NCBI GenBank assembly: GCA_031270805.1
Contig: JAISWK010000097.1
Location: 1 to 36,094, forward strand
From: Gracilibacteraceae bacterium
GTDB taxonomy: Bacteria > Bacillota > Desulfitobacteriia > Desulfitobacteriales > Syntrophobotulaceae
Length of the DNA stretch: 36,094 nucleotides
Reading direction: 5' to 3'
A program made the translations under genes and the position numbers. Under the pieces are notes generated by a model, which worked only from the letters and a program-made list of their open reading frames with translations, did not search any database and was not told the origin of the DNA. Below, piece by piece: positions 25,122-33,300 of the stretch. How positions within the stretch are numbered: position 1 is the stretch's first letter; each line of letters starts with the position of its first letter.

Positions 25122-26285
25122 ATGTTTTACGGTTTTAGTGAAGAAGATCTGCTGATCAGAGAGACCGCCCGAGAATACGCGCAGCGAGAACTTTCCCAAT
25201 ACGCCAACGCCCAGAATTACACCCCGGAAACTGCCCGCAAAGTAGCCAGAGAGCTTGGTGAATTAGGGCTCCTGGGAATGCATTTGCCGACGGAATATGG
25301 CGGGAGCGGAGCCACGGCGGTACAGTTATGCGCTGTAATTGAGGAAATAGCAACTGTCGCGGACGATTTTGCGACGATGTTCGCTAAATCGCATATGGAC
25401 GGCAACGCTTTGCTGAAGTATGGCAGCAAAGAACTGCAGCAAAAATACCTGCCGCGAATTATTTCCGGCGAAATCTTCAGCGCCAATGCCCTGACCGAAG
25501 CCGGCATTGGTAGCGATGCCTCTAATATCGAAATGAGCGCCGTTTTGGGTAAAGACGGAAACTGGCACTTAAACGGGGAAAAGATGTTTTGCACCCAGAT
25601 CAACAACCACGCGGACATTTTTCTCGTGGCCGCGCAAACAGACAAAGAATTGAAACAGCGTGGTATTGCCTGCTTCATCGTTGAACGTTCATTCCCTGGC
25701 TTCGCCGAGGCTAAAGCCGGTGAAGCCGTGGGCGAGAGTGAGTTGCTGTCGATTACGGAACTCATTTTCAACGATTTGATTGTCCCACCGGAGAATATTG
25801 TAGGCAAGGTGGGAGAAGGCTTTGCTGCGATGGGCTCCGCGCTCTCTCTGGCCCGTGTGACTATGGGCGCCAATACTGTGGGCATTTGCCAGCAGGCTAT
25901 AAACGAGACGATTAAATATGTTAAACAGCGTAAACAATTTGGCAGAGAAATCGCTCAATTCCAATTGGTTCAAGGAAAGTTGGCTGATATGGTAACTTTG
26001 ACGGAAGCGGCCCGAAGCCTGACCTACGCGACGGCTTCCCTGTTGGATCAAGACAAATGCGGCCATTATGAGTCGTCCGTCTGCAAGTATTTCTGCTCTG
26101 AGATCGTTCAGCGGGTCACCAACGACGCAGTGCAGCTTTTTGGCGGATATGGACTCTGTAGAGAGTACCCTGTAATCAGATTATGGGAGGTCGTGCGAAA
26201 GTTTACGATCGTCGACGGCACCAGCGACATCCAGCGACTCATCCTTGGCCGGGAACTCACTGGCTTTAACGCTTTGAAAAGGTAA
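25122..26285 (+). CDS. Acyl-CoA dehydrogenase family flavoprotein, copy 1
   Basis: 387 residues, full-length ACAD: N-terminal helices, a beta domain with ALTEAGIGSDASNIEM and GEKMFCTQINNHADIFLV, and a C-terminal helical domain with KQRKQFGREIAQFQLVQGKL and QLFGGYGLCREYPVIRLW. The residue that is the catalytic Glu in short- and medium-chain enzymes (usually EGT) is Asp here, in TIVDGTSDIQRL. FAD and Etf are the expected cofactor and partner. ATG 25122 is chosen because GAGGG is six bases ahead; ATG 25116 directly abuts that site. It ends module A, 217 bases before the next start. Confidence 0.9.
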   Translation: MFYGFSEEDLLIRETAREYAQRELSQYANAQNYTPETARKVARELGELGLLGMHLPTEYGGSGATAVQLCAVIEEIATVADDFATMFAKSHMDGNALLKYGSKELQQKYLPRIISGEIFSANALTEAGIGSDASNIEMSAVLGKDGNWHLNGEKMFCTQINNHADIFLVAAQTDKELKQRGIACFIVERSFPGFAEAKAGEAVGESELLSITELIFNDLIVPPENIVGKVGEGFAAMGSALSLARVTMGANTVGICQQAINETIKYVKQRKQFGREIAQFQLVQGKLADMVTLTEAARSLTYATASLLDQDKCGHYESSVCKYFCSEIVQRVTNDAVQLFGGYGLCREYPVIRLWEVVRKFTIVDGTSDIQRLILGRELTGFNALKR

Positions 26286-26311
26286 ACACCCGCCCAAAAT
26301 GTGTATTAATA

Positions 26312-26512
26312 TTGTTACGTGATCGGCATATTTTCTCAATTGTGTTACAGGCCGGCTGCGTCCAATGCCGCACCGGCCTTGCTTTTTGCCCGTTCCGACA
26401 AGTGGCACAGTTTTTGCATATTAATTACAATGCCACCTGAGCAAAGCCGGCCTGATCACGGTTGCTTGCCGGGTGAGTTTAAAAAACAGGAGGACGAGAA
26501 CATTGCAAGACC
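26312..26512 (+). repeat. Promoter-leader duplication, copy B
   Basis: Partner of copy A at 22246-22451, in the same orientation and about 4.06 kb downstream. It carries TGTTAC motifs at 26313 and 26343, again 30 bases apart, the sigma-54 promoter, the leader stem, the SD and the TTG start. The upstream GCCTGTAA arm of copy A is not conserved here. Confidence 0.92.
26403..26419 (+). promoter_or_regulatory. Sigma-54 (RpoN) promoter B, for the dehydratase/reductase module
   Basis: TGGCAC (26403-26408), five bases, then TTGCAT (26414-26419), identical to promoter A. Expected start is about 12 bases beyond, leaving a leader of roughly 70-75 bases before TTG 26503. Confidence 0.88.
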
Positions 26513-27681
26513 TCAAGGGACTCAAGCGAGTGGAAACCATGCTGCGCACCGATCGTTTAGCCAGGATGAAAGAGCTGAAAAAGGAAGGCCGCACCGTCAT
26601 GGGCTACATGTGCTGCTTCGTGCCGCTGGAAATGCTGACTGCCTTGGACATCGCGCCGTTTCGCCTTATTGGCGACTGCGAGGAAGTGACGACGGAAGCG
26701 GACAAGTATCTGGAAACCATCATGTGCAGTTTTCTCCGCAGCGCCTTTGACTTGGCCATGAAGAAAACCTTTGACTTTGCGGACGGCGTGATATTTACCC
26801 ATAGCTGCGACTCGGTGGTAAAAACATGGGAATATTGGCGCTATTTCGCCCCCAATCAGTTTGAGTGGTATATCAATGTGCCGCACATCGTAAAAGCGAG
26901 TTCGGAGCGGTTTTTTACCAAAGAACTGCTTCGCCTCCAAAAAGCGCTGGAAGCCTACACGCATAAGGAAATGACCAATGAAAGCCTGCGGAAAGCGATC
27001 CGTTTGCATAACCGGAACCGTCAGCTGATGCGCAATCTGAATGAATTCCGGAAAGAAAACCCGCCTCGCGTCAGCGGCGCGGAAATGCGGAAAACCCTGC
27101 TGGCCTGTATGAGTTTGCCGGTGGAAGAAGCAAATTCGCTGCTGGAAGAAGTTATCGCCGAAGTCAAGGCCCGCGTTCCCCTCGCCCCGCCCGACCGCCA
27201 CCGCATCCTGCTCTACGGACCGGAAATGGACAACGACTTCGTGGATTTGGTGGAAGAATGCGGCGCTTCTGTGGTAATCGACGATGTTTGCATCGGAACC
27301 CGCTATTACGCGAAGGATGTGGATTGGGGGATCGAGCCTCTGGACGCCCTTAACCGCCGCTATTTGGAACAGATGGTATGTCCGCGGGTTTATCGCCGCC
27401 CTGACGAAAACAAGCTGGCACCCGGAGAAACTTATGAGCGTCAGGACGATCTTGACCTGCGCCTGTCTTATCTGCGGGATTACGCAGAGGACTGGAAGGC
27501 GGACGGGGCAATTATGTACCTGCTCAGGTATTGCGACTCTCATGAATTCGACGCGCCGGACGTGCGCGACTACCTGCAGGAAGCCAAAGTCCCGGTGTTG
27601 TTCCTCGAAGGGGATTACATGGTGACGAAGGAGCAAAATAAAACCAGAATCCAGGCCTTCCTGGAAATGCTGGACGCTTGA
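26503..27681 (+). CDS. 2-hydroxyacyl-CoA dehydratase/benzoyl-CoA reductase family, small subunit (HgdB/BcrC-like)
   Basis: 392 residues, matching the D-component family (PF06050) that holds a [4Fe-4S] cluster for radical dehydration or ring reduction. The N-terminal block MGYMCCFVPLEMLTALDIAP is the family's conserved opening. Likely cluster cysteines are Cys75 (IMCSFLRS), Cys102 (THSCDSVVK) and Cys344 (LRYCDSHEFD). The length suits BcrC/BzdN as well as HgdB/FldC. TTG 26503 lies nine bases after AGGAGG in the duplicated leader; ATG 26538 is a later alternative. It is the first gene of module B, followed by the larger partner subunit after 43 bases. Dehydratase and reductase cannot be separated by motif alone. 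Confidence 0.88.
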   Translation: MQDLKGLKRVETMLRTDRLARMKELKKEGRTVMGYMCCFVPLEMLTALDIAPFRLIGDCEEVTTEADKYLETIMCSFLRSAFDLAMKKTFDFADGVIFTHSCDSVVKTWEYWRYFAPNQFEWYINVPHIVKASSERFFTKELLRLQKALEAYTHKEMTNESLRKAIRLHNRNRQLMRNLNEFRKENPPRVSGAEMRKTLLACMSLPVEEANSLLEEVIAEVKARVPLAPPDRHRILLYGPEMDNDFVDLVEECGASVVIDDVCIGTRYYAKDVDWGIEPLDALNRRYLEQMVCPRVYRRPDENKLAPGETYERQDDLDLRLSYLRDYAEDWKADGAIMYLLRYCDSHEFDAPDVRDYLQEAKVPVLFLEGDYMVTKEQNKTRIQAFLEMLDA

Positions 27682-27724
27682 GACCCGGAATTGTCAATAA
27701 AACAATAAGGAGGACTGACTCACA

Positions 27725-29062
27725 ATGGCTGAAGAAAAAAAGGTGGTAAAGGTCAAAACGACTGCGGACAAATCCACTGAAACATCGAAGAAAGCCCACC
27801 TGCTCGTTCGCAAGTATTACCACGAGGCGGCCCAGGCTCTGCAGGAGGGCCGTCCGGTCGCCTGGTTAATGGCGAGCACTCTGTGTGAAGAGATGTGCCG
27901 CGCTATGGACGTTACCCCTATCTATACGGAGAATTTCGGCGGTACCGCAGCCGCCATGCAGGGCGGCATCATGCTGTGCGAGGCCTGCGAAGCGGACGGG
28001 TTTTCCATGGGGATTTGCGGTTATGCCCGGGTCGGATTGGGACACAGTAAATTGCGTCAGGAGTTGGGCCGGGTTGATCCTTCCTGGCCGAACGGCGGCA
28101 TGGCCGATCCCGACTTGATCATCGGTTGTTCCGCTGGCTGCGAACCGCGCTACAAATGGTATCAGGCTCAGCGGCGTTACCAACAAGTCCCGTTCCTTTG
28201 CCCGGAAATTTTGGACACGTATCCTGTCGGAATGGATCCGGACGACCTCGAAGATTATTATGTGGAATTGCTCGTGGCCGAAATGTACGAAACCAAAGCG
28301 TTGATGGAAAAACACCTGGGCAAAAAAATGGACATGGACAAGGTGGCGGAATACGCGGAGCAGTCGGAGCGCACTCGCAACTTGTACTGGAAATGCGACG
28401 AGATCCGCCGGGCGGTGCCGGGGCCGATGCCGGTGGAGGATATGTTAAGCTGTATGCCCTTCGGTTTTTTCTACACGGCTTTCAAGGAATCGGAAGACTT
28501 CTTTCAGGAGCTTTATGACGAGCTCGCGGCACGGGTAAAAAACGGCGTCGGCGTCATACCGGAAGAGAAATTGCGCATCCTCTGGGGTTGGGGTCTGCCA
28601 CCCTGGCATTATCTGCGGATCTTCAACTACCTGGAGTCCAAGGGCGCGGTGGCGGTCATGCAGGAGTGTTATACAAATTTCTGTGCAGATGATTGCTCAC
28701 AGTACTCGGATCCTTTTGAGCGCATTGCCCGTTACCAGATCAGGTGCCGCAATCACGGCCATAAGGAGGCTAACGCTCGGCATCTCGGTGTCGACGTGTC
28801 TCGCATGATCAGTTATGTAGAAGATTATAAATGCGACGGCGTTATCCAGCATGCTTTGGTCTCATGCCGGCAGAGAACCATCGGTCAAATCGCCAGCGCC
28901 GAGATTATGAAGAAATACTCGACGATACCGGTGATGTCCTTCCAGAGTGATTTGGTCGATGAGCGCACGGCCTCCCAAGCCGAAATCAACCAGCGCCTTG
29001 ACGCTTTCCTGGAAGTGGCGGCCGTAGAAAAGGAGCGGCGCCAGAAGGCCGGCTTGCTGTAA
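27725..29062 (+). CDS. 2-hydroxyacyl-CoA dehydratase/benzoyl-CoA reductase family, large subunit (BcrB/HgdA-like)
   Basis: 445 residues, partner of the preceding subunit and also of the PF06050 family. The core has a Cys98 block (GICGYARVGLG, compare the family 'C-Y-x-R' motif), a GCSAGCEPRYKWY block (Cys135, Cys139), a middle LRILWGWGLPPWHYL and a late GVIQHALVSCRQRT. An extra charged, Lys-rich N-terminal tail of about 25 residues precedes the fold. The length is near BcrB/BzdO (about 440-450) and somewhat above FldB/HgdA. ATG 27725 has AAGGAGG ahead. Together the two subunits should form the electron-accepting heterodimer that an ATP-dependent activase drives. Confidence 0.85.
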   Translation: MAEEKKVVKVKTTADKSTETSKKAHLLVRKYYHEAAQALQEGRPVAWLMASTLCEEMCRAMDVTPIYTENFGGTAAAMQGGIMLCEACEADGFSMGICGYARVGLGHSKLRQELGRVDPSWPNGGMADPDLIIGCSAGCEPRYKWYQAQRRYQQVPFLCPEILDTYPVGMDPDDLEDYYVELLVAEMYETKALMEKHLGKKMDMDKVAEYAEQSERTRNLYWKCDEIRRAVPGPMPVEDMLSCMPFGFFYTAFKESEDFFQELYDELAARVKNGVGVIPEEKLRILWGWGLPPWHYLRIFNYLESKGAVAVMQECYTNFCADDCSQYSDPFERIARYQIRCRNHGHKEANARHLGVDVSRMISYVEDYKCDGVIQHALVSCRQRTIGQIASAEIMKKYSTIPVMSFQSDLVDERTASQAEINQRLDAFLEVAAVEKERRQKAGLL

Positions 29063-29105
29063 AGCCGCAGCAGCGCGCCATAAGGGGCGGAAAGGAGGTG
29101 TATAG

Positions 29106-29927
29106 TTGTTAACCGGAGGGATCGACATCGGCTCCACCATGACCAAGGCTGTTGTTATGAGGGACGGGGAGATCGCGGGCAGCGAGATCACAGTCACCGG
29201 CGCCGAACACAGGCGGACGGCTCATTTGGTGATGGCCGCCGTGCTGGAGCGGGTGGGTCTGAAGCTGGATGATCTGGACTTTATCGTCGGCACCGGCTAC
29301 GGACGGCTCAATATTCCTTTCGCGGACAGGCAGATTACAGAGATCACCTGCCATGCCCGGGGTATCGGCAGCCTGTTTCCGCAAGCGCAAACCGTAATCG
29401 AAATCGGCGGGCAGGATTGCAAATGCATCCGGGTGCGGGACGGCAAGGTCACAGATTTCGCCATGAATGAAAAATGCGCGGCTGGTACCGGGCGTTTTCT
29501 CCAGATTGCCGCCGATATGATGGAGCTGACTCTGGACAAAATGAACGAGTTGGCCTTGAACGCCAGGGAAATGGTTCCGATCAGCAATTATTGCGCGATT
29601 TTCGCGCAGCAGGAGATCATATCCGACCTGTCCCTGGATATCCCGGCCGATGTGATCCTGGCCGGTCTCTTCGATTCCTTTGCCCGCCGCCTGCTCAAGA
29701 TGGCCGCCTCCCTGAAAGTCGTCCGGGAAGTGGTACTCACCGGAGGCGGTTCCAAGCATCGGGCGCTGCGGGCTGCAGTGGAGAACATCTTGGGCTATCC
29801 GGTGCGTCTGCCCGCCGAACCTTTGCTGACGGGGGCTTACGGCGCGGCGCTATTGGCTGCGGAACAGGTGCAGCGGGCGGGGCGGGCAGGCGGGACACGC
29901 AAATTCGCTGAGGTTTCTGTAGGGTAG
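29106..29927 (+). CDS. BcrA/BadF/HgdC-type ATPase activase, first copy
   Basis: 273 residues, the ASKHA-fold activator that uses ATP hydrolysis to inject a low-potential electron into the dehydratase/reductase. The ATP fold shows GIDIGSTMTKAVV (phosphate 1), VIEIGGQDCKCI (with the Asp of GGQD) and LTGGGSKHRALR (adenosine). The bridging-cluster cysteines are present: Cys124 in NEKCAAGTGRFL and Cys163 in SNYCAIFAQQE. Start TTG 29106 has AAAGGAGGTG ahead. It follows the large subunit by 43 bases and is followed by a second, different activase. Confidence 0.92.
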   Translation: MLTGGIDIGSTMTKAVVMRDGEIAGSEITVTGAEHRRTAHLVMAAVLERVGLKLDDLDFIVGTGYGRLNIPFADRQITEITCHARGIGSLFPQAQTVIEIGGQDCKCIRVRDGKVTDFAMNEKCAAGTGRFLQIAADMMELTLDKMNELALNAREMVPISNYCAIFAQQEIISDLSLDIPADVILAGLFDSFARRLLKMAASLKVVREVVLTGGGSKHRALRAAVENILGYPVRLPAEPLLTGAYGAALLAAEQVQRAGRAGGTRKFAEVSVG

Positions 29928-29981
29928 ATTTTAGATGAGGACAGGTGGAATTCAGGGTCAATGGGAGAATTGAGGTCAGGC

Positions 29982-30767
29982 ATGGCGCGCGTTATGGGTC
30001 TCGATATGGGTTCCTCTTTTGTCAAAGGCGTATTGTTTTGCGACGACGAGGAACCGCGGTTTCATATGGAAAAATCAGGTATTAATTATCGCCGCACCGC
30101 TGCCGCCGTCAGAGATGCCCTGCTGAGGGAGGCCGGGGTCACGGCGGCCGATTGCGATCTGGTATTGGTCACCGGCTGCGGCGCCAATTGCGTGGAGTTC
30201 GCCGGCGCTGCAGCTGCGGAAATGCCCTGTCTGATCCGGGCCGTCGCCGAGGCGGTGCGTCCCTGCGTCGTCCTGGACATGGGAGGACAGGCCAGCCGGT
30301 TGGGAGTCGTCAACCGGGAAGGACGCATGGAGTCCTTTGATTTCAGCGAAAAATGCGCTTCCGGCAGCGGCAAAATCCTGGAAAGCGTGGCCCGGGTTCT
30401 TCAACTGTCCTTCGCGGAGCTGGCCAATGTCGCTCAACATTCCACCCAACCGACGAGCTTCACTACCAGCTGCGCGGTTTTTGCGGAATCGGAAGCGATC
30501 ACGGCAGTGGCCCGGGGGGAAAGCGCTGCGAACATTGTCGGCGGATTTCATCATGCTATCGCCAAAAAGCTGGTAGCGATGCTGAACCGTAGCGGAAGCA
30601 AGGTAAGAGAACTGCCTCTGGTCGCCGCCGGCGGCGCCGCCTTGGACGGCGCCCTGATCTCAACATTGGAGAGCATGGCGGGCAGAACGGTGACCGTGCT
30701 GGAAAGGCCGCAGCACGTCGTCGCTTTCGGCGCCGCCCTGTCGGCCCGGGATGCATTGTCAAATTAG
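29982..30767 (+). CDS. BcrD-like ATPase activase, second and divergent copy
   Basis: 261 residues, the same family as the gene just upstream but clearly a separate paralog. It keeps GLDMGSSFVKGV, the cluster cysteines Cys125 (SEKCASGSGKIL) and Cys164 (TSCAVFAESEA), and an AAGGAALDGAL adenosine block. The GGQD motif reads DMGGQASRLG, so the Asp is missing. Paired activases are the hallmark of ATP-dependent benzoyl-CoA reductases (BcrA/BcrD, BzdP/BzdQ), while most 2-hydroxyacyl-CoA dehydratases use one homodimeric activase. ATG 29982 has GAGG six bases ahead; ATG 29961 is an alternative adding seven residues. Confidence 0.87.
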   Translation: MARVMGLDMGSSFVKGVLFCDDEEPRFHMEKSGINYRRTAAAVRDALLREAGVTAADCDLVLVTGCGANCVEFAGAAAAEMPCLIRAVAEAVRPCVVLDMGGQASRLGVVNREGRMESFDFSEKCASGSGKILESVARVLQLSFAELANVAQHSTQPTSFTTSCAVFAESEAITAVARGESAANIVGGFHHAIAKKLVAMLNRSGSKVRELPLVAAGGAALDGALISTLESMAGRTVTVLERPQHVVAFGAALSARDALSN

Positions 30768-30785
30768 AAAGCAGGAGAGAAAATC

Positions 30786-32003
30786 ATGGCTAAGGTTTTG
30801 GAAGGGATTCGGATTTTGGAATGGAGCATGCTGCAGCAGGGCCCGGCCGCCGGGGCGATTCTGGCGGATTTGGGCGCTGAGGTAATCAAGATCGAAACGC
30901 CCGGCGCCGGCGATAACGCCCGCTACCTGAAGATCACCCAATGGAAGGAAAATGAGATTGCCGACGGCAACACGTTCTATTTTGACGGATTGAACCGGAA
31001 TAAGAAAGGCATTACTTTGAACCTGAAAACGGAAGAGGGGCGGCAGCTTCTCTACAAAATGACGGCCAAAGTGGATGTATTTCTGCATAATTACCGGCCG
31101 GGCGTGCCGGAAAAAATGAAAGCGGACTATGAAACATTAAAACAATATAACCCGAAACTTATTTATGCTCAAGCCTCCGGTCTGGGCAGCCAGGGGCCGG
31201 ATGCCGGTCAGGCTACGGTGGACCTGGTGGGAGTCGCCCGCTCCGGCGTCATGAACGCCATCGGCTTCGAAGGTGAAGCGCCGGGTTATGTGGCTTGGGG
31301 ATTCGGCGATCAGACCGGAGCTGTTTTTACCGCTTTCGGCGTCGTGACGGCCTTGCTGGCCCGAGAACGACTCGGCGTCGCGCAGAGGGTCGACGCCAGC
31401 CTGACCCGAGGACTGGCGAATCTGAATACTTACAATATGCTCTACTACGCCTGGACCCGGCAGAATCCCCTGCGCCACAGCCTGAAAGCGCCGGCTCTGG
31501 CGACTTCCAATTATTATAAGTGTAAGGACGGCAAATGGATCATGCTCGGCGTTTATTTAGTCGGCGGCGTAAAGAGGTTTTTTGAACTGGTCGGCCGTTA
31601 TCCGGAGATTGCCGCCAATGAAAAATACACTACCCAGCATGGCGTAAAAGAAGACGGTGAATTTCTGGCGGCCAAAGTACAGGAAATCCTGTCGGAGCGG
31701 GATCGGGCCGAGTGGTTGGAGTTTTTTGCCAGGAATGATTTTTCCGCCGGCATCGTGGCGACCTATGAGGACGTCTTTGAGGATCCGATGAGTGAAGCCA
31801 ACGAGGTTTTTGTGGATTATCTCTATGAAGCCACCGGACAGAAAGTGCGCTATCTGAATATCCCCTTCGCCCTGTCGGAAACGCCGGGCAGGATTGAGCG
31901 CTGCTCGCCGCGCCTGGGCCAGCATAATCAGGAAGTGTACGCAGAGCTTTGCGGTCTCTCGGTGCAGGAGATCACGGATCTGCAGAGGCGAAAAATAATC
32001 TAA
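30786..32003 (+). CDS. Class III (CaiB/BaiF family) acyl-CoA transferase, copy 2
   Basis: 405 residues, paralog of the gene at 23868 with the same length and the same probable catalytic Asp146 (TVDLVGVARSGVMN). The N-terminal GIRILEWSMLQQGPAAG is nearly identical to copy 1. The main differences lie in the 200-270 region (SLTRGLANLNTYNMLYYAW versus LVASLLNLNIFNMMNYAW), which may affect substrate choice. The start follows the second activase by 18 bases with AGGAGAG ahead. Lying inside the dehydratase/activase operon, it resembles FldA in fldAIBC, where the transferase loads the hydroxy acid with CoA taken from the product. Confidence 0.92.
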   Translation: MAKVLEGIRILEWSMLQQGPAAGAILADLGAEVIKIETPGAGDNARYLKITQWKENEIADGNTFYFDGLNRNKKGITLNLKTEEGRQLLYKMTAKVDVFLHNYRPGVPEKMKADYETLKQYNPKLIYAQASGLGSQGPDAGQATVDLVGVARSGVMNAIGFEGEAPGYVAWGFGDQTGAVFTAFGVVTALLARERLGVAQRVDASLTRGLANLNTYNMLYYAWTRQNPLRHSLKAPALATSNYYKCKDGKWIMLGVYLVGGVKRFFELVGRYPEIAANEKYTTQHGVKEDGEFLAAKVQEILSERDRAEWLEFFARNDFSAGIVATYEDVFEDPMSEANEVFVDYLYEATGQKVRYLNIPFALSETPGRIERCSPRLGQHNQEVYAELCGLSVQEITDLQRRKII

Positions 32004-32004
32004 G

Positions 32005-32031
32005 CCGGTTGGGCCGGCGCCGGCCGACCGG
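32005..32031. repeat. GC-rich palindrome between transferase and dehydrogenase genes
   Basis: A perfect 14-base palindrome, GGCCGGCGCCGGCC (32012-32025), is flanked by CCGGT (32005-32009) and ACCGG (32027-32031), so a long stem is possible. There is no T-run, so it is not a terminator. It may protect or process the transcript. Confidence 0.5.
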
Positions 32032-32057
32032 AAAGTAAGCAGCAAAGGAAAGATAAA

Positions 32058-33209
32058 ATGGACTTTAATAAGACGGAAGAACAGGAATTACTGTTAAGCA
32101 GTTTGCGCGAACTGGTAAACAGGCATTTACCCGACGACTACATGCGTAAATGCGACGAGGAACATAGAGAACACAGCGAATTTTATAAGATTCTGGTCGA
32201 TAACGGATTTGGCCTCTTGGGTCTGCCGGAAAAATACGGCGGCACCGAAGTGGATACAACGACCTTGATCCTGGTGGCGGAAGAACTGGCGGCCCTGGAC
32301 GCACCGACCATGTGTGACAAAATGCTGCAGGCTGATGATATACTGGAATTTGGCAGCGAAGAACAGAAAAAGATCATCCTCGATCTGATTAAACAGGGAA
32401 AACAGGCTTTTTCCATCGGCATCAGCGAACCTCAGGCCGGTTCGGACAATAACGCCATCGCCACCACCGCTACCCGGCGGAACGGCAAGGTCTACATCAA
32501 CGGGCACAAGACATTTTGCACCAACGCGGACAGATCGCCCTACATGCTTTGTCTGACCCGGGATTTGGAGAGTAACAAGCCTCCCGCTCAGTCGATTTCC
32601 ATGTGGCTCCTGCCTATGGACAGGCCGGGCGTGCGGCTGGAACCCTTGCACAAATTAGGAATGGGTTATACGAGTACCTTCGAGGTCTACCTGGATGATG
32701 TAGCAATTGAGGAAAAGGACCTGATCGGCAAAGAAAACATGGGCTGGCTCAACCTCATGAAAAATTTGGAAACAGAGCGTATTCTTACGGCGGCTCAGTG
32801 CCTTGGCGCGGCGCAATGCTGTTTCAACGACGCAGTCAAATACGCCAACCAGCGCGTCCAATTCGAAAAAACCATTGGCAGCTTCCAATTGATCCAGGAA
32901 AAACTCACCTATATGAAGATCAAATTGGAAAACATGCGCAATATGGTTTACAAATGCGCCTGGGAAAAAGACAATGGACAGTCAATCAAACTCTCTTCCT
33001 CGTTATGCAAACTGTACTGCGCCCAATCCGCTTTTGAAGTCGCGGACGACGCGGTGCAGATTTTCGGCGGGATAGGTTACACCCTGGACTGCCGGGTAAG
33101 CAGACTCTGGCGGGATCTCAGAGTGTACCGCATATTTGGTGGTACCGACCAGATTCAAATTCATGTCGCCGGCCGCGAAATTCTGCGCCAGGCGGCCAAA
33201 GCCATGTAA
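32058..33209 (+). CDS. CaiA-like acyl-CoA dehydrogenase/reductase
   Basis: 383 residues. It follows E. coli CaiA (crotonobetainyl-CoA reductase) closely from MDFNKTEEQELLLSSLREL onward: ISEPQAGSDNNAIATTATRR, KYANQRVQFEKTIGSFQLIQ, IKLENMRNM and SRLWRDLRVYRIFGGTDQIQ. As in CaiA, the usual catalytic Glu site (EGT) holds Gly (FGGT), so the protein is more likely an Etf-dependent enoyl-CoA reductase than a fatty-acid dehydrogenase. ATG 32058 has AAAGGAAAG ahead. Its neighbours, a CaiB-type transferase, a CaiC-type ligase and a FixA-type EtfB, repeat the cai/fix partnership, although the dehydratase genes do not belong to cai. Confidence 0.9.
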   Translation: MDFNKTEEQELLLSSLRELVNRHLPDDYMRKCDEEHREHSEFYKILVDNGFGLLGLPEKYGGTEVDTTTLILVAEELAALDAPTMCDKMLQADDILEFGSEEQKKIILDLIKQGKQAFSIGISEPQAGSDNNAIATTATRRNGKVYINGHKTFCTNADRSPYMLCLTRDLESNKPPAQSISMWLLPMDRPGVRLEPLHKLGMGYTSTFEVYLDDVAIEEKDLIGKENMGWLNLMKNLETERILTAAQCLGAAQCCFNDAVKYANQRVQFEKTIGSFQLIQEKLTYMKIKLENMRNMVYKCAWEKDNGQSIKLSSSLCKLYCAQSAFEVADDAVQIFGGIGYTLDCRVSRLWRDLRVYRIFGGTDQIQIHVAGREILRQAAKAM

Positions 33210-33300
33210 TTATTTCAGAGGAGAGGGAGCGTCCGACACATGACGCCCCTCCCCTGGCGGAAGTTCGCGGCGACTTTGCTTTGCCGACAGAGAGAGTAAT

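Noticed and set aside
26503-30767. A complete benzoyl-CoA degradation operon
   Set aside because: No dienoyl-CoA hydratase, hydroxyacyl dehydrogenase or ring hydrolase is present, so ring reduction is only one option.
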